64,000 bases of DNA from Hydrangea macrophylla (Eukaryota; Streptophyta; Magnoliopsida; Cornales; Hydrangeaceae): positions 9,364,001-9,428,000 of the forward strand of contig CM066994.1 in NCBI GenBank assembly GCA_033977485.1. Reading direction: 5' to 3'. The position numbers and the translations under genes are program-made. Under the pieces are notes generated by a model, which was not told the origin of the DNA, ran no database searches, and saw nothing but the letters and a program-made list of their open reading frames with translations. Below, piece after piece: positions 9,884-23,500 of this stretch (positions are counted from its first letter, which is position 1; every line of letters starts with the position of its first letter).

Positions 9884-10906
9884 GGGTAAATTACACAAAC
9901 CTCCCCTGATGTTTGCCTTAATTACACGGACCTCCCCTCTTGTTTCAAAAATTACACAGACCTCCCTCGAGGTTTGAATTAGGTAACAAAACGCCCCCTC
10001 CCCTAATGGTCCGTTAGTTTTTTTACATTAGCCTCTCCTGAAAATTACAATTAGCCCCCCTAATATTATAAAATTGTCATACTAAAGCCCCATTTCTCTT
10101 ATATTTGCTAATTATAAAATCCCTCCTCCCTCCTATGTTTTTGGGTTAATTTTTTTAGCATTAATTTATATATACACAAAATATACACAAAACATATATA
10201 AATAGGTCCAAATTTTTTTTCCCCCGAACAAACCTCTATCAAGCCCCCCCTGTATTAATTTTCTAGATCCGTCCATGTCCCTATGCTTCAAAAGTGGACA
10301 CTTAACCCCCTGTGAATGTGGACTAAAATAGAACTGTTATGATTTCACTCAAAGAGCGTTAACCCCAAAATTAACATCACAAAATGGATTAAGTGTTTAT
10401 ATTTTTAACCAATTTTAGAATTTTTGTCAGTGTCGAGTGAAATCATAACAATTCCATTTTAGTCCAAAATCACAGGGGGTTAAGTGTCCACTTTTGAAGC
10501 ATAGGAACAGGGGCGGATCTAGAAAATTAATACAGGTGGGGCTTGATAGAGGTTTGTTCGGGGGAAAAAAAAATTTGGACCTATTTATATATGTTTTGTG
10601 TATATTTTGTGTAGTTATAAATTAATGTTAAAAAAATTAACCCAAAAACATAGGAGGGAAGAGGGATTTTATAATTAGCACAAAAATATAAGAGAAATGG
10701 GGCTTTAGTATGGAAATTTTATAATACTAGGAGGGCTAATTGTAATTTTCAGGGGAGGCTAATGTAAAAAAACTAACAGACCATTAGGGGAGGGGGCGTT
10801 TTGTTATCTAATTCAAACCTCGAGGGAGGTCTGTGTAATTTTTGAAACAAGAGGGGAGGTTCGTGTAATTAAGGCAAACCTCAGGGGAGGTTTGTGTAAT
10901 TTACCC
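9884..10906. mobile_element. 1-kb foldback (long-TIR) element, Mutator-type
   Basis: Two arms of about 470 bases (9884-10350 and 10435-10906) are inverted copies of each other around an 84-base centre. The ends read GGGTAAATTACACAAACCTC and its complement. The nine bases AAAATATTA flank both sides (9875-9883, 10907-10915), the Mutator-type duplication length. Small indels and substitutions separate the arms, so it is not brand new. There is no coding capacity. Confidence 0.9.
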
Positions 10907-11055
10907 AAAATATTATGTGAAATTTTGTAGACATTAGTATGTCAAACTTCACATACTTTTTTTGTGTGCATAATATCATATCAATATGGTATTCACTACT
11001 CATTTGATAGATCTCATCCACCAGATTTTTAAATGTTTAAATTTATAAAGAGATA

Positions 11056-11314
11056 GGGTGCGTTTGATAAAATTAAAAATTAAGTGCTGAATTTTAAGTA
11101 CTGAAAAATTTAAGCGATTGAATTTACAGTACTGAAAATCAAGTACTGAAATAGATCACATTCAGTGATTATTTTCAGTACAAATTTCACTTAAAGTTTT
11201 CAGTTGTTTTTTGGTTGGTTTTTCAATTAAGTGATACGTTATCAAATGCACTGAAACAAAATAAGTGCCAAATGTTTTCATTTTCACCACTTAATTGATT
11301 TATCAAACACACCC
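11056..11314. mobile_element. MITE with GGGTGCGTTTGATAAA ends
   Basis: The left end GGGTGCGTTTGATAAA and the right end TTTATCAAACACACCC are inverted copies with one mismatch. ATA flanks both sides. The interior is rich in AAGTACTGAAA words. A short target duplication and these ends fit PIF/Harbinger-type MITEs. Confidence 0.75.
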
Positions 11315-13039
11315 ATAATTTGTATATTGAAAATTTGGCTTTTTAAAGCTTGACAAAAATTTTAGGGGTGATTTACTTTCAGTCCACTTTTTATATAACA
11401 TCTAAAAGTTAGTCTATTATTTTTTTCAAACATAAAAAATATCAACTCTTTTTTTTTTGTAAAACTAAAAAGCCTTCAAATTTTATATGACGCTTTGGAA
11501 CTCTTGATGACATTGGGAGCAACTCTTCAAAACGATGAGAGTAACTCTTCAGAACATAAAATGCAACTCAGTTCAAATCAGGTACAACTTGTCACAACGT
11601 TTAGAACAATCATCACAATATTTTAGTACAATTTCACAGCATTGAAAACATTAAATAGACTAAAACACAAAATGACTATTCAAAAGTTGATATTTTTTAA
11701 ATTTTACTGAAGATTTATAATTGTTTCTAATTATTTTTTATTTTTTTTAATTCTAAAAAAGTGGTAGACTAATTTTTAAATTTCATACAAAAGTTGACTG
11801 AAAAGTAAATATCCCAAATTTTACAAAGTTAAGTCAAAAACTAACTATACACGTGTTCCTAAAAAAAAAAAAGAAAAAAAAAAACGAAAAAGAAAAAGAA
11901 AAAAAAAAAACTAACTATACACATGGCATGTGCATGTCTATGTGCGTTTCTTTCTAGAATGTCGCCTTTCAATAAACTAGTTCACGGGTTGACTCAATCA
12001 CGTAAAAAGTATTTAATTTAGGACCTATCCCTAATTAACCCTAAAAAAAATGACGGTTTTGTAACCGAGTAATATTATGTTTCTCAAATTGTCAATTTCA
12101 AATGATATGACAGTAGAATCACTGTAAAAAGAAAAAAAAGAAAAAAAAAATCAGTATCAACTTTGTTACCAACGTGAGAAAAAATTGTCACTTGATCAGA
12201 AAAAATTGTAATCAATGATAAAAAATTGTAACCTGAGTGCATGGTACGCGCAAAACATGATTTGTGCATAGGATAAGTTCCCGGTTTTGTTGAAGAAGAA
12301 ACCAATTTCTCGTGTTCCGCAAGCTCGTAAATAGATTGATAGGTTAATTTATCTACTAACAAACAAGAAATGTGTAATGTGACCTTGTTCATACGATGTT
12401 GGAACGTGAGTATATAAAAAGTAAAACAAGCTATGATAAAGTGGTAGTGGTAGTTGTAGGACTGTACCATTTAGTAGCATATTGTGATTTGCTCCCTAAC
12501 ATGTTGTAATTCTCAAAATCACTTTGATTAATTTGAAAAATTATAGACTAAAAAAGTTGCTATATGGTACAACACTATGGGCTATTTTAGCCAAAGTGAA
12601 TTTTTTAAATTACAATATGCTGGGACCAAAAAGTGACCGTATGGTACAACCATATCACTTTGACTGTATCATAGAAGTCACATAATTTTCCTAAAAACAA
12701 TTGACTTGGAAATAAGGAAAATTATGTGTGGTTTTGCGCGCGCTGTGTACGGGAGAGAGAAGAGAATGGAAGACTGTTAGACAACTATGTGTAAATGTGC
12801 ATAAAATGCAATACACTTTATCAAAAAGTGATACGTCCTAAATCCCTTGTGGTAGAGCTGCAACTCGGGCAGACTGGGCTTGATTTTAGGTCTGTCAAAG
12901 CTCGAGTTTGACTTGGCCCAAGCAATCCAACTCAAGCATGAGCCCAAGCCCGAGTCCGAGTTGCAGTAAAGAAACAAAATACAAAATCAAAACCTAGTTT
13001 TCTTTGGTTCAAATTTGAAAAAAAAAAAAAATCACTTAT
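11315..13039. other. Spacer; one imperfect inverted repeat at about 12493-12632
   Basis: AT-rich sequence without a credible gene. At 12493-12530 and 12590-12632 the words TTGTAATT and TCACTTTG recur in inverted order, suggesting a worn MITE whose ends I cannot fix. An A/G-rich run lies at 11860-11910. Confidence 0.45.
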
Positions 13040-14839
13040 CAATTTAGCAGGCCCGGCTCTGAGGCCAAGCAGCCCAAGCAAAGGCTTGGGGCCCCCAATC
13101 CCAAAGGGCCCCCAAAATATATAAGTCATATGTATGTACAAGTATAATGCCCAATCATATTTGAAAATTGGCTTAATAAACATTCCATTACAAAATAAAA
13201 AGCCCAATCTTTTTTTGTTCAAGTTCAAACACAAAGCCCAATTGATCAAGTGTAAACAAAAAACAAATAACAAAAAAGAAAAAGATTTCATGATCAAACT
13301 TGATTAAAAAAAAGTGTATCAAAAACGTATTCAGTTCAATCTTTTTGCACTATTTAATGTCAATTGTTATCTCAAATTTTAATTTAAGGCTAATTGTTCT
13401 ATCTCCTTTGGTTTCAGTTGTTGGTTTGTGCATTTGATTCTTGAATTTTTGAGTTGTGGTTGCTTTTATGATTTTGGAAATGGTTTTTGCGCAATGTTTT
13501 GTTGGAAAATTGGAATGATACGGCTATGATACTGATTGAGGCATGCAACAGTTTGCACTGTCCTTAAGAACAATTCCGCCCCTCGGAGTCAATGACTCGA
13601 TGCACAAGGTCTCAGCGCTATGCTCTCCAGGATTCAGCAATCAGTTTCTTCCAAACGTGCACTCGAATTGGAAGATTATATGAGACTCAGAATTGCTCCA
13701 AAATAAAAATGAATATTTGAGAAAATGATTTTTGAAGAATATCAAAAATAGAGAGAGGAATTTTCTATATTTAAAATGAAAAGAGAGAAGGCTATTTATA
13801 ATAGACAAATTGCCCAACGGCCATTTTATTAAAAACAGATTTAATAGCCCCCAACGGCCATATTTTTAATACAGGATTTAATAGCCTCCAACGGCCATAT
13901 TATTAATACAGGAGTTAATATATTTAATAGCCTCCAACGGACATATTTTTATTACAGGATATTAGTCATATCAATGTAAATGACTTTGTTTGTATTTTTG
14001 AAATAAAAAACCCAATGCCCAAATGAGAGGAAACTCAAAATTCCAACAATCCCCCCCTATTTCAAAAATTTAAACAACAAATAAAAGAATGGAGCAAGAG
14101 AATTCAATGCATCAGAACTGGTGCCTTTAGGGCTATGAACCAGTCCCTAGGAATATAAGAAGTGACTTACAGGAATTTGGTGAAATAATATTTCTATGAA
14201 CCAGAATCCCTTAACGTAAACCAGTCGTCTTATACCCACATTGATTCCTCAGAATCTGAGCAACTCTAATCGGTGTGGCACCTCTAGGCCCTGCGCCAGT
14301 CCTGAATTTTCATAAGTGCTCTAGAAAACTTGCCTACATTTTCATAGAAAGCGGCCCACTTTCACACTTATATAGGTGAATCCATCAAGTATGTATTGCA
14401 ATTAAACATACCATCCAAATGATATGGACTATGGAGTTCATTAAGAGTTTAACTCAACCTTTACACATTGCAATTGCACTATACACCATAGGAATGGACA
14501 ACAATATAATCAAGTTATAGTGCATCTCAAATCAACCAATGACTTGTTATTACCCATATGAACCTATTTCTTGGGTTCTCCAATTACATAGGTTGGGTTA
14601 CCATCATTGTTGATTTTTGTTATAGGCATAAGTCCCATTCCCCTCGATGTTAAATACACTAGTTTTATCCCTAGTGGTATTGTTAAGGTATCAGCCAAAC
14701 TCACTTCTGGCCTTACAAAATTAATAGAAAAAACTTTATCTCAAACAGCTGTCTCACAATATTATGACTTAGGCGTATATGCCTACTCTTGCCTTTATAG
14801 GACTTTTTCATAGCTCAGCCTTTTACAGCCTGGCTATCT

Positions 14840-15000
14840 CAATGTTTATTCCAAATAGGAAAATCTGCTAAGAAGCTTTTAAGCCACTCAGCCTCAAAAC
14901 TAGCTTTCTTAAAAGCTACAAACTCATATTCCATCATTGACTTAGTTGTGCAAGTTTGCTTGGACGACTTCCAAGATACTGCACCTCCACTAAGTGAAAA
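14840..15000 (-). pseudogene. Remnant of copia RNase H inside the LTR element
   Basis: The minus strand reads through about 45 codons with SGGAVSWKSSKQ, MMEYEFVAFKKAS and EAEWLKSFLADFPIW, the order seen at the end of copia polyproteins, before reaching stops. Flanking sequence is too decayed to extend it. It identifies the ancestry of the otherwise non-coding interior. Confidence 0.7.
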
Positions 15001-16399
15001 ACAAATTCACTCATTGAATTCGTCTCTGAATTCGAAATCCAATTTGCATCACTGATTTTTGAAAATACATACTTTCCTCCCCCCAAAAATTTGGCTCAAT
15101 TTGGCCTTGAAAAAACCAAAATTTAAATTCTCTCAAATTTTGAAGTATGCAATACATTTTCAAAAATAGATTTATTCCTTTTCTCCAGGTATACAACATT
15201 TTTCAAAATTTAATTTCTTCTCGGAGGAGAAAATCAACTTTAAATCTCTAGTACCAAAACATTGGTACTATGTGAGTCATCAAGTAAAACACTTCATTTT
15301 CCCTTGAAGAGTATTTCTTGTAACAATTGTGTTGTTATACATATGCCTACAGGCACTCAATTCAATTAACCATCCTTCAAAACTTTCATATAATTTATTT
15401 CCACAAAAATAATCACAAATGGCTCTTTGGATACATTAGCCTGGAACAGACTGATGCTTTCAGCAACTCTTGAGCAAAATGCTTGATATGTTTTTCAAAA
15501 TAAAATACTTTCAATTCATTTTATTTCGAAGGAGGTTATCTTGTTCATATAATACTTTTATATTCCTTTTGATAAATTATATCACACTTATATGTGATTT
15601 AACATAACATTTGGCTCAAAAGGAATCCAAAAAGGATTGAAAAGGAAATTATGATTACAAAACCTTTTTCAATATAATGATATTGATCATAAAATCAATA
15701 ATAGCTACTGTAATTTTAAATCCACAAAATTACACTGGCTTCACCCAAATTTTCCATATCAAAATCAAGTGACAATAATTTTGGTATCTTCTATAATCTC
15801 TAATATAGAACCAAAAATAAATCATCTTCATGTAAACATGTCACTTTCACTAATTTTGAAATTATTTGAAATAATAGTTTAACCAAGATTTTCAAATCAC
15901 TGATTGGGTGCCAGTTCTAAACCATATGCAAAATATACAATAATACACACTCGATTTCTATTTAGATTAATAAACCCAATTACCTACTAGAATAGCTTCA
16001 CAAAATTTTCAATAAAATATCGGGTTTAAAAATCTTTTCCAAGAGTAAATGTATTAAAAAAAAAAACACTTTAAAGTCTATTTAGCACTTTAACTTACTT
16101 ACTCTTCCGTGGTTCAACATCTATGTCATGATTTTTGTTATGCATTCTATACTCAATAGATCTAGATATGACAAAATAAGAGGTTGAGATCCCCCACCAT
16201 TTCTCAATTTATAAAGAGATAAATTCTCATAAAAATAGCACCAATAGATTCAAAAATCACATAGATTTTTATGTCCAAAGAAATATAGGCATTGCTCTTG
16301 AATGCACATCCCCCAAAATTGCATATTCTACTACTTTACTAGCAATCTCCTTAGGATTAAAATAATCCAAATAACCCAAACTTCAAGAATAATAAAATT

Positions 16400-16401
<2 letters not shown>

Positions 16402-16433
<32 letters not shown>
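16402..16433. repeat. Poly(T) run
   Basis: 32 consecutive T residues inside the retrotransposon interior. The length may be unreliable in the assembly. Confidence 0.9.
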
Positions 16434-16434
<1 letters not shown>

Positions 16435-18656
16435 AAATACTCAAAAAGAGTAATTATAGTTTTTAGAGTGGTGTACTCTTACAAAAACAAAAATACACAG
16501 TTGGTAATATTTGTTTCCAAATGTTTGAATAATCTCAATTAGACCTCAAAAGAATAAAACATCGCGAGTCAAAATTATTGAGTCAAAGAAATATACAAGC
16601 TCATCACGCGAACCAACCACGCCATAATATGTATCACAACGTGTGCACCAGCCATGATCGGTCACACACATATACATGGAGTATGAATATACTATATATA
16701 CAACTATATGCATATATTTCAACACAAGTACAGTCCAAGCTTTTATTAAAGTTAATTATATTAGATTATGATGGTGGGAGACAGAAGCCTTATCAAAAGG
16801 ATGAGAAATCAATAATTTGCCAACAAAAACTTAGGAGGTCCTAGAAATGGCTCTTCAGCCTTTACCCACCTCCGAGACTTCACCATTTTTAATTTTAAAA
16901 CCTTCTTTGTAACCACTGATATAAATGCATTAAAAATTCACTCAATACATATATATATATATATATATCAACTAGCCAATACAAAAATCAATATACATGT
17001 TATACACATATATCATGAAGACATGTGGCCGTGGCTAAATAAATGCTAATAATATATATATATATATATTTTATTTATTTATTTGGTCAAATGAAAACAA
17101 AAAGTAACTAGAGTATTCTCCCCAGTCCTATAACCTCTCGGCTCTCAGTAATGAAGTACTAAATGTATGTACAAAAGTGGAGTAGTAGAGCTAAACATAT
17201 ATATATATATAGATATGTAGTTGTACCAAAAAGATACAAATGAGTCTTCAACAGAAACATACATCGAGATGACAATAGAAAACGAGAGAATAGGATAATA
17301 AGGCATTGAAATTGACAACTACATAGTCTCTACACTCTAGTAGTAGAATATTTTGGTAACTACTTTGGAGTGGCCCATATTAGAAGACATGGCATAGAAA
17401 GCACCTTGGAAGGTGGGAATGAGAATTTTTTCCTCACCAAGATTCACTTATATTTCATTCATATCTCATCACTATATAAATAAGGAAAAATACAAAAAGC
17501 CCAAAAAAGATAAAAGAAAGAAAGCAACTTGGTGAAGGTATGCAAACTTAATGTGGCCGGGCAGTAAAGTCATCTATAGATGACTGAGCCCCAGTTGCTA
17601 GGGGGTTAAACATTAGGAAAAGGCAATACTTCCTTCAAAGCGAACTTATTAAATTATTCATATTTCCAATGGATACAATTAAACATTACGTCAAATATAT
17701 ATCACTGATAATTCTATTACACAATAGAGAGAGAGATCATACCCAAAAAAGATAAGTGTTCATGACAGCAAGCTTTTAAACATATCTTGAGAAAGAGGCT
17801 TTTCAGAGATCACAGCAACATCCGACTGTTCTTAAGATTGTTGGAAAATTGGAATGATACGGCTATGATACTGATTGAGGCATGCAACAGTTTGCACTGT
17901 CCTTAAGAACAATTCCGCCCCTCGGAGTCAATGACTCGATGCACAAGGTCTCAGCGCTATGCTCTCCAGGATTCAGCAATCAGTTTCTTCCAAACGTGCA
18001 CTCGAATTGGAAGATTATATGAGACTCAGAATTGCTCCAAAATAAAAATGAATATTTGAGAAAATGATTTTTGAAGAATATCAAAAATAGAGAGAGGAAT
18101 TTTCTATATTTAAAATGAAAAGAGAGAAGGCTATTTATAATAGACAAATTGCCCAACGGCCATTTTATTAAAAACAGATTTAATAGCCCCCAACGGCCAT
18201 ATTTTTAATACAGGATTTAATAGCCTCCAACGGCCATATTATTAATACAGGAGTTAATATATTTAATAGCCTCCAACGGACATATTTTTATTACAGGATA
18301 TTAGTCATATCAATGTAAATGACTTTGTTTGTATTTTTGAAATAAAAAACCCAATGCCCAAATGAGAGGAAACTCAAAATTCCAACATGTTTTTATTAAT
18401 TTTGGGTCATTACTAAGTGTGCATCTCAAGTATTTGTTCTAATGTCTAGCTTATGGAGTTTGGACCTAAGTTCAAAATTCACTACATATGCTAATATTAC
18501 ATTCACTATACTTTTAATTTGTCAAAAAAAATGTGTAAAAAGGCGTAACAAAAATAAATAAATCTTCGGAGGCGTTGCCCCTGAACCCCTGATAGGGCCC
18601 CATCTTTCAATCTCGCTTTGGGCCCCCAAATTGTCAAGACCGGCCCTGCAATTTAG

Positions 18657-19486
18657 TTTTCCAATAGAATCTAATGGGATAAATCTGCGACTAAAAGGAT
18701 AGTATGATCCTACGACTAAAAAGAATAAATAGATAAAATTCAATCCAACTATTATATATTAACATATAAATGAATATACACATATATGTTCAGGGCCCAA
18801 GTCCGCCCAAGTTACATAAAAAAAATGTTGTCCGAAGTAAATTACGGGGTGGGCTTGGGTAGGGGTTGGAATAGCTCCCCCCCCCCCCCCAAGTTGTAGC
18901 CCTACCTTGTGATCCTGTGCAAAGCGCAAACCCTAATGGTGTTAGTTTTACCTTCAAATGTCATATATGCCCTTTATATATTTTATCTTATTTGTCTACC
19001 TTCTTCATAATAAATTGCTTTAAATACTAATTTTTCATTGTTTGTTTCTAAACGTTGGATGGCTGGTTGTCATAGTGATAGTAATAAGAGATTTTTACCA
19101 CAAAATTTCCCATTCTCCATCTTTAATGGGAAAAGTCCCTGCAAAATACTTTAGACTTAATAGGTCTCTCATATGCAGACTTAATGTGGTCGAAGTCCCT
19201 TATTCAGTTATTTAGGATATTTTCTAGACTTAATTACCCCTTGCATGGTTAAAAGAAACATGTCCCTTAAATCATCCCCTTTTAAAAAGGTAATTCAAAT
19301 TTGACTTTAATTTGATATCTAAAATATGGAAACAGTCATCTGATTTAATTTAATTTATTTTTTTTATTTATATTTTATACATATAAGATTGTACATATTA
19401 CCACCACCAATATCTTACAATCAAAAGAAAATAAACTTGTACAACAATGGCGACCGGCCTAGATCAATTCAGCAACTTGCCCAAAC
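18657..19486. other. Spacer without recognised gene
   Basis: AT-rich. A C homopolymer of about 14 bases lies near 18877-18890. Nothing else is recognised up to the UGT-B remnant. Confidence 0.5.
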
Positions 19487-19757
19487 ACTGGTGGTAGAAA
19501 GAGGTGGTTTATACCACCGGGGAGGGTGTTGAGGACTTCTTTTTTTGGTGGCAGGTGGTCTTCCGGTGGCGGGGGATGATTATGGTGACCGAGAGGTGGT
19601 GATGATGAACAAGATGCTTGGCGAATTCAGCGAGTGGGATGAGGTGACCCATCCTTGGACTCGGTAGAATGGCTACATGGGGTGTTTGCTCAATAATTTT
19701 AGTTGATCGGGACTTTCGCTTGGTCGTGTTGTTGGATGTAGAGTTAGGAATTGGCAC
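19487..19757 (-). pseudogene. UGT-B: N-terminal remnant of a UGT72B-like gene
   Basis: The minus strand encodes about 40 clear UGT residues, including HVAILPSPRMGHLIPLAEFA and HHHHLSVTIIIP, and then frameshifts. The family start Met is replaced (ATA/ATT-like codon where the others have ATG), so translation would need the upstream ATG at 19757, in what is 5' leader in the sister genes. Gly next to the catalytic motif is changed to Arg (PSPRMGH). Homology ends abruptly at about 19487, within the segment encoding the HLFLPPV strand. The remaining 80 percent of the gene, including the PSPG box, is absent. Non-functional. Confidence 0.93.
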
Positions 19758-20369
19758 TTATATAATCTTGAAAAAATATCTACTAAATATGTCAACAATA
19801 ATCTAATCTTATGAAAGAAAAATCAATACAAAAGACTTGAACGTTAGACTATTCTAATAACCTGATGCAATCTTTTTGTGGTTGTTTGGTGAATCAAGAA
19901 TTGGGTCTCACTTTGGTTGTATAATTGTGAGGGAGACGAGTGTCCAAATGCAAAAACTTGCACCACATGGAATAAAAGGACCCCCACAAGTTAAAAACCT
20001 ACTACCTTTATTTTTGCTCGGCAATAGAATTTTATTAAAAGGACAAATGTCCAAAGACATTACAACTGGAAAAGCCAGGAGTAAAGGTCCCTAAAAAGAA
20101 AAAATCAAAGCAATCTCATAAGAGCCATAAAATGAACTAAAATTTGAAGCTATAAAAACATACTACCTACCTTATGTTGAAAAACAGTTCGGTACACCAA
20201 AGAGGTTTTGTTGTACACCATAGCCCTTGGATGATGATGCAAAATGATCACAGCCATCCACCTCAATACCCCAATTTAAAACAAAGCCAAATGTGGTTTC
20301 GTCACAAACATTTGTTCCTTGATCACAAACATTTGTTCCTTAATCATAATGTATGAGTAAAGATTTGGG
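19758..20369. other. UGT-B upstream flank, and a 21-base tandem motif
   Basis: The first about 100 bases resemble the upstream flank of the other UGT copies. At 20302-20345 the 21-base word CACAAACATTTGTTCCTTGAT is repeated twice in tandem. The same word family reappears at 24310-24480. Confidence 0.6.
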
Positions 20370-20515
20370 CACAAACACTCCACAAACAAATTACACGAAC
20401 ACTAATGGGAGACTGACATGTGTTAGAGTTGATACCTTTTTGTCCCTTGTATGGCAGACAACTCTGCCACATGGTAGTCTCCCACTGGTGTTTGTGTTTG
20501 TTTATGGAGTGTTTT
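20370..20515. mobile_element. Short foldback / MITE
   Basis: About 48 bases at 20370-20420 (with AACACTCCACAAACAAA and ATGGGAGACTGACATGTG) are matched imperfectly in inverted order at 20466-20515. No target duplication is certain. Confidence 0.6.
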
Positions 20516-23500
20516 TTTTAGGGATATATACTAAAAGCCATGCTTTATGTAGTCAATTTATTATTCACTTAATAAAATAAGTTATTCCATTTTAATGAGA
20601 ATATGTGTGGGGCAATGTTTGCAGTATATTGTTTATTTAATATTGTGCATTTGTGTCTCTTATTCTACATAGTAGGTGATCTGGTTTGTAGAGTTCAGCT
20701 TACACACGGAAGATCAGACCATCGAATCTTGTAAAACATAAGATTTTGGTTTACAGTCTTAGATGTGATTCGACACACCATCAGTAGGATTGTAGCATGG
20801 TAGTGTAGTAGATTTGTCTTGACTATGAGGAACTGTATAGTTTTAACTCACTTTGCTGGTATTCTTTGTGTATTAAACGGGACTGACTTGGGATAAGTAT
20901 CTTTATACTGACTTATACGAAAATTAACACCCCATGGTTATTATGAGTTCTTATGATCTAAATCTTAAGTTGTTTTATAGACACGTACATTTGATATTTA
21001 CACTTTGTTCCCTAAAAGGGCGAGATCCTTATATGTGTCAATATCTCATTGGATTTTGTGACAATATTAATTGTGCAATGGCTATTAAATAATAATGGAA
21101 TCCGCGTCTCAGATTTGGAATTGATGACATCCCCTTAAGGAAGCTTATAAGTTTTAATTATGTCAAACCCTGCAGGTGGATTTTGTGTCCGACATATCAT
21201 ATAAGTTAAGTAGAGGGTCGTAAGGAATTTTAAGAAATTAGTTAAATATGATTGTGTCACGCCCCAGCGTAGCAAAATAAGGAAAAAATTTCATTTCCGT
21301 TTTGGACCCGTAGGTCATGACAGGTGATGGATCGTTTGTCCTGTACTTAGCTTAATATGAGATAATAAACAGAGTATAAAATGCAATAGGAAAGATAATA
21401 GTCATTTCATTAACAACTTAAAATATTACATTAATAAATCTCTTAAGACACAAACCGCCTTGTTTCAATAAAACATTATTCTTTATTACAACTTATTAAA
21501 ATGAAAAGCATCTTCACGAGTTTCTCTTTTCTAACTGGCATAATCGTACTGCCCAGCATAATTGTCTCCTGTGAAGCCTAGACAAGTTGGGTGTCCAGGA
21601 CATAAAAGTCACCAGCGAATGAAAACCGAGTGAGCATAATGAACAACACACGCAATGCATATAAAAGTATATTAACCGTTTATTGTTTAGTACTTTAGAG
21701 TACGGTCAATTAACTATTCAAGTCGTCGCATATGAACAATTTATGAATAATAATTAATGAATAAAGTTCGTGCATGAACAATGTAACCATCTCATCTTAC
21801 TAACTCTTTTATCTCAACCACAATCTCTCGACTCATTCGATTCGCCAGAATCATTTGGCACAAGGCCGTTAATTTAGAACACCACCGCCCATAAAAGCCG
21901 CTTGATAGGATTACCGGACCGATATGATATAGGTAAAACCCATCAAGATATTCAAGGTTTCAATATTTATCATGATTGATATACCATTGTCGTTCATAAA
22001 ATCCGCTTGGTTAAGCTCTGTTTGACCAAGATAGTATCACTGCGCCGATCAAAACAGATAACAATGTCTACCAATGTCACAACAATATCTCTTTACTCAT
22101 TCTCGCAAAACATATATGCTGAAACCAAACGACCCCTTTCCAACATACCTACTCGACTATGCAAGTGTATGACTTATTCCATTTTACATTTCCTTATAAA
22201 GGTATCAGAACGATTTATATATGTGATTTACTTTGATAATACCAACATAAAGTTTAGACACTGTCTTCTTCTTCTTTTTTTTTTTTCTTTCTTTAACTCA
22301 GTAATACAGTATGGTACAGTAGTCACAGAAGAAGGAACAACAGTTTTAAAACATAAAAAAAAACTTTTCGTAAAAACAGTTCCTTGATTAATCGAGCCTT
22401 GATCGATCAAGCCCGTCGTTTTCAATTTCCAACTTCTCTGTTATAGTGAGTATTTTGGGTTTTACAAAACGAATCTAACTAGGGGTTGTAATAAACCATT
22501 TTCTTGTTTTTTCCGCGTAGATTACAAATATACAAGTCTCGTTTTCCAATTATTAACGTAGCTCTACTTATAGGTAAAAATTCAAAAGTCGCCAAAACTT
22601 CATTTCACCGTACTTCGCAGTCGTTATGAATTAGCACCCAATACTTGAAACTGAACCTATCGGGACTATAATATATCATTTCTAACTTATAGAATCTTTT
22701 TTCGTTGAGTTTTACGGCACCACTAATTTTGGACCTCCATGGCTATATACACATATATAGGCGTATTCACTTACTTCTGAAACCCATGGATTGTGCGTAT
22801 TGACTTATACTACATTAGGAGTAGGTTCAAGAGACTTACCGGTTCTTGGTTTGGCAGGCTTAGGCTGCCGAAGAAAATCGAGAAAATCGTGATATAAGCT
22901 TTGGCTACAAAAATGGCTATGGCTTCTCCTTGCACTTACTGTGCACTTTTTTGTATTTCTTTTCCTTTCCTTTGATCTCCAGAACATATATACTTGTGTG
23001 TGTAGTGAGTGGTTGAGAGTGAGAGATAGAAATTGAGAGGGAAAGCTTACTGTGAGAGTTTGAGAGTGATGCTTATGCTTGCTTTGTGTGTGTGTGTGTC
23101 TGTGTATCGATGAGTAATGCTATGTATTTTGATTTATGTGTGTATGCAAGCTTATATGTAGGAATTCAGTATTTGAAATACTTGGTTTAAACACACTCCC
23201 ACTTTCACCACAATTATTCTTACTGATTGCTTAAAATCATTCGTGGTAATGATGAGACTTCAATAATGCAGATGGTTTGATTGCTTTCAATCAGTCTATG
23301 AAATAATGCAGCTGACTGCAATCAATCAGTTAGCTAATTCAGACTTGTTTGGTCAGTCAGGTCAATCTAGTTGGTCGGATTTGTTTCAGGAAAAAAATCC
23401 CAAACATAATTATTAAGGACAATAAGGTAGGGGACTTGACATTGCATTTTATTAATGACTATTATCCTAAATCGTAGGGTATCTTAGGGGCACAGTCTTT

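Larger units (their letters stand above)
13500..18387 (-). mobile_element. LTR retrotransposon with two identical LTRs and a decayed copia interior
   Basis: LTRs 13500-14048 and 17839-18387, 549 bp each, appear identical base for base. They begin TGTTGGAAAATTGG and end AATTCCAACA. TGTTT is duplicated outside (13495-13499, 18388-18392). The C-rich stretch right of the left LTR is, on the minus strand, an AAATAGGGGGGGAT polypurine tract, which sets the orientation. The 3.8-kb interior has no long frame. At 14840-15000 the minus strand still encodes copia RNase H-like SGGAVSWKSSKQ and FVAFKKASFEAEWLK. A copia pol was thus lost, and the element must have moved with proteins supplied in trans. It is inserted in the hAT element. 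Confidence 0.93.
13048..18648. mobile_element. hAT-type element, split by an LTR retrotransposon
   Basis: The ends CAGGCCCGGCTCTGA and (reversed) CAGGGCCGGTCTTGA are inverted copies of the hAT type. The eight bases CAATTTAG occur on both sides (13040-13047, 18649-18656), the hAT target length. Without the retrotransposon at 13500-18387 it is about 710 bp with no transposase, so it is non-autonomous. Both ends also contain GGGGCCCCC-type words. Confidence 0.88.

Noticed and set aside
22007..22425. Overlapping open frames on both strands
   Set aside because: They lie inside a solo LTR, are low-complexity at one end and show no family signature.
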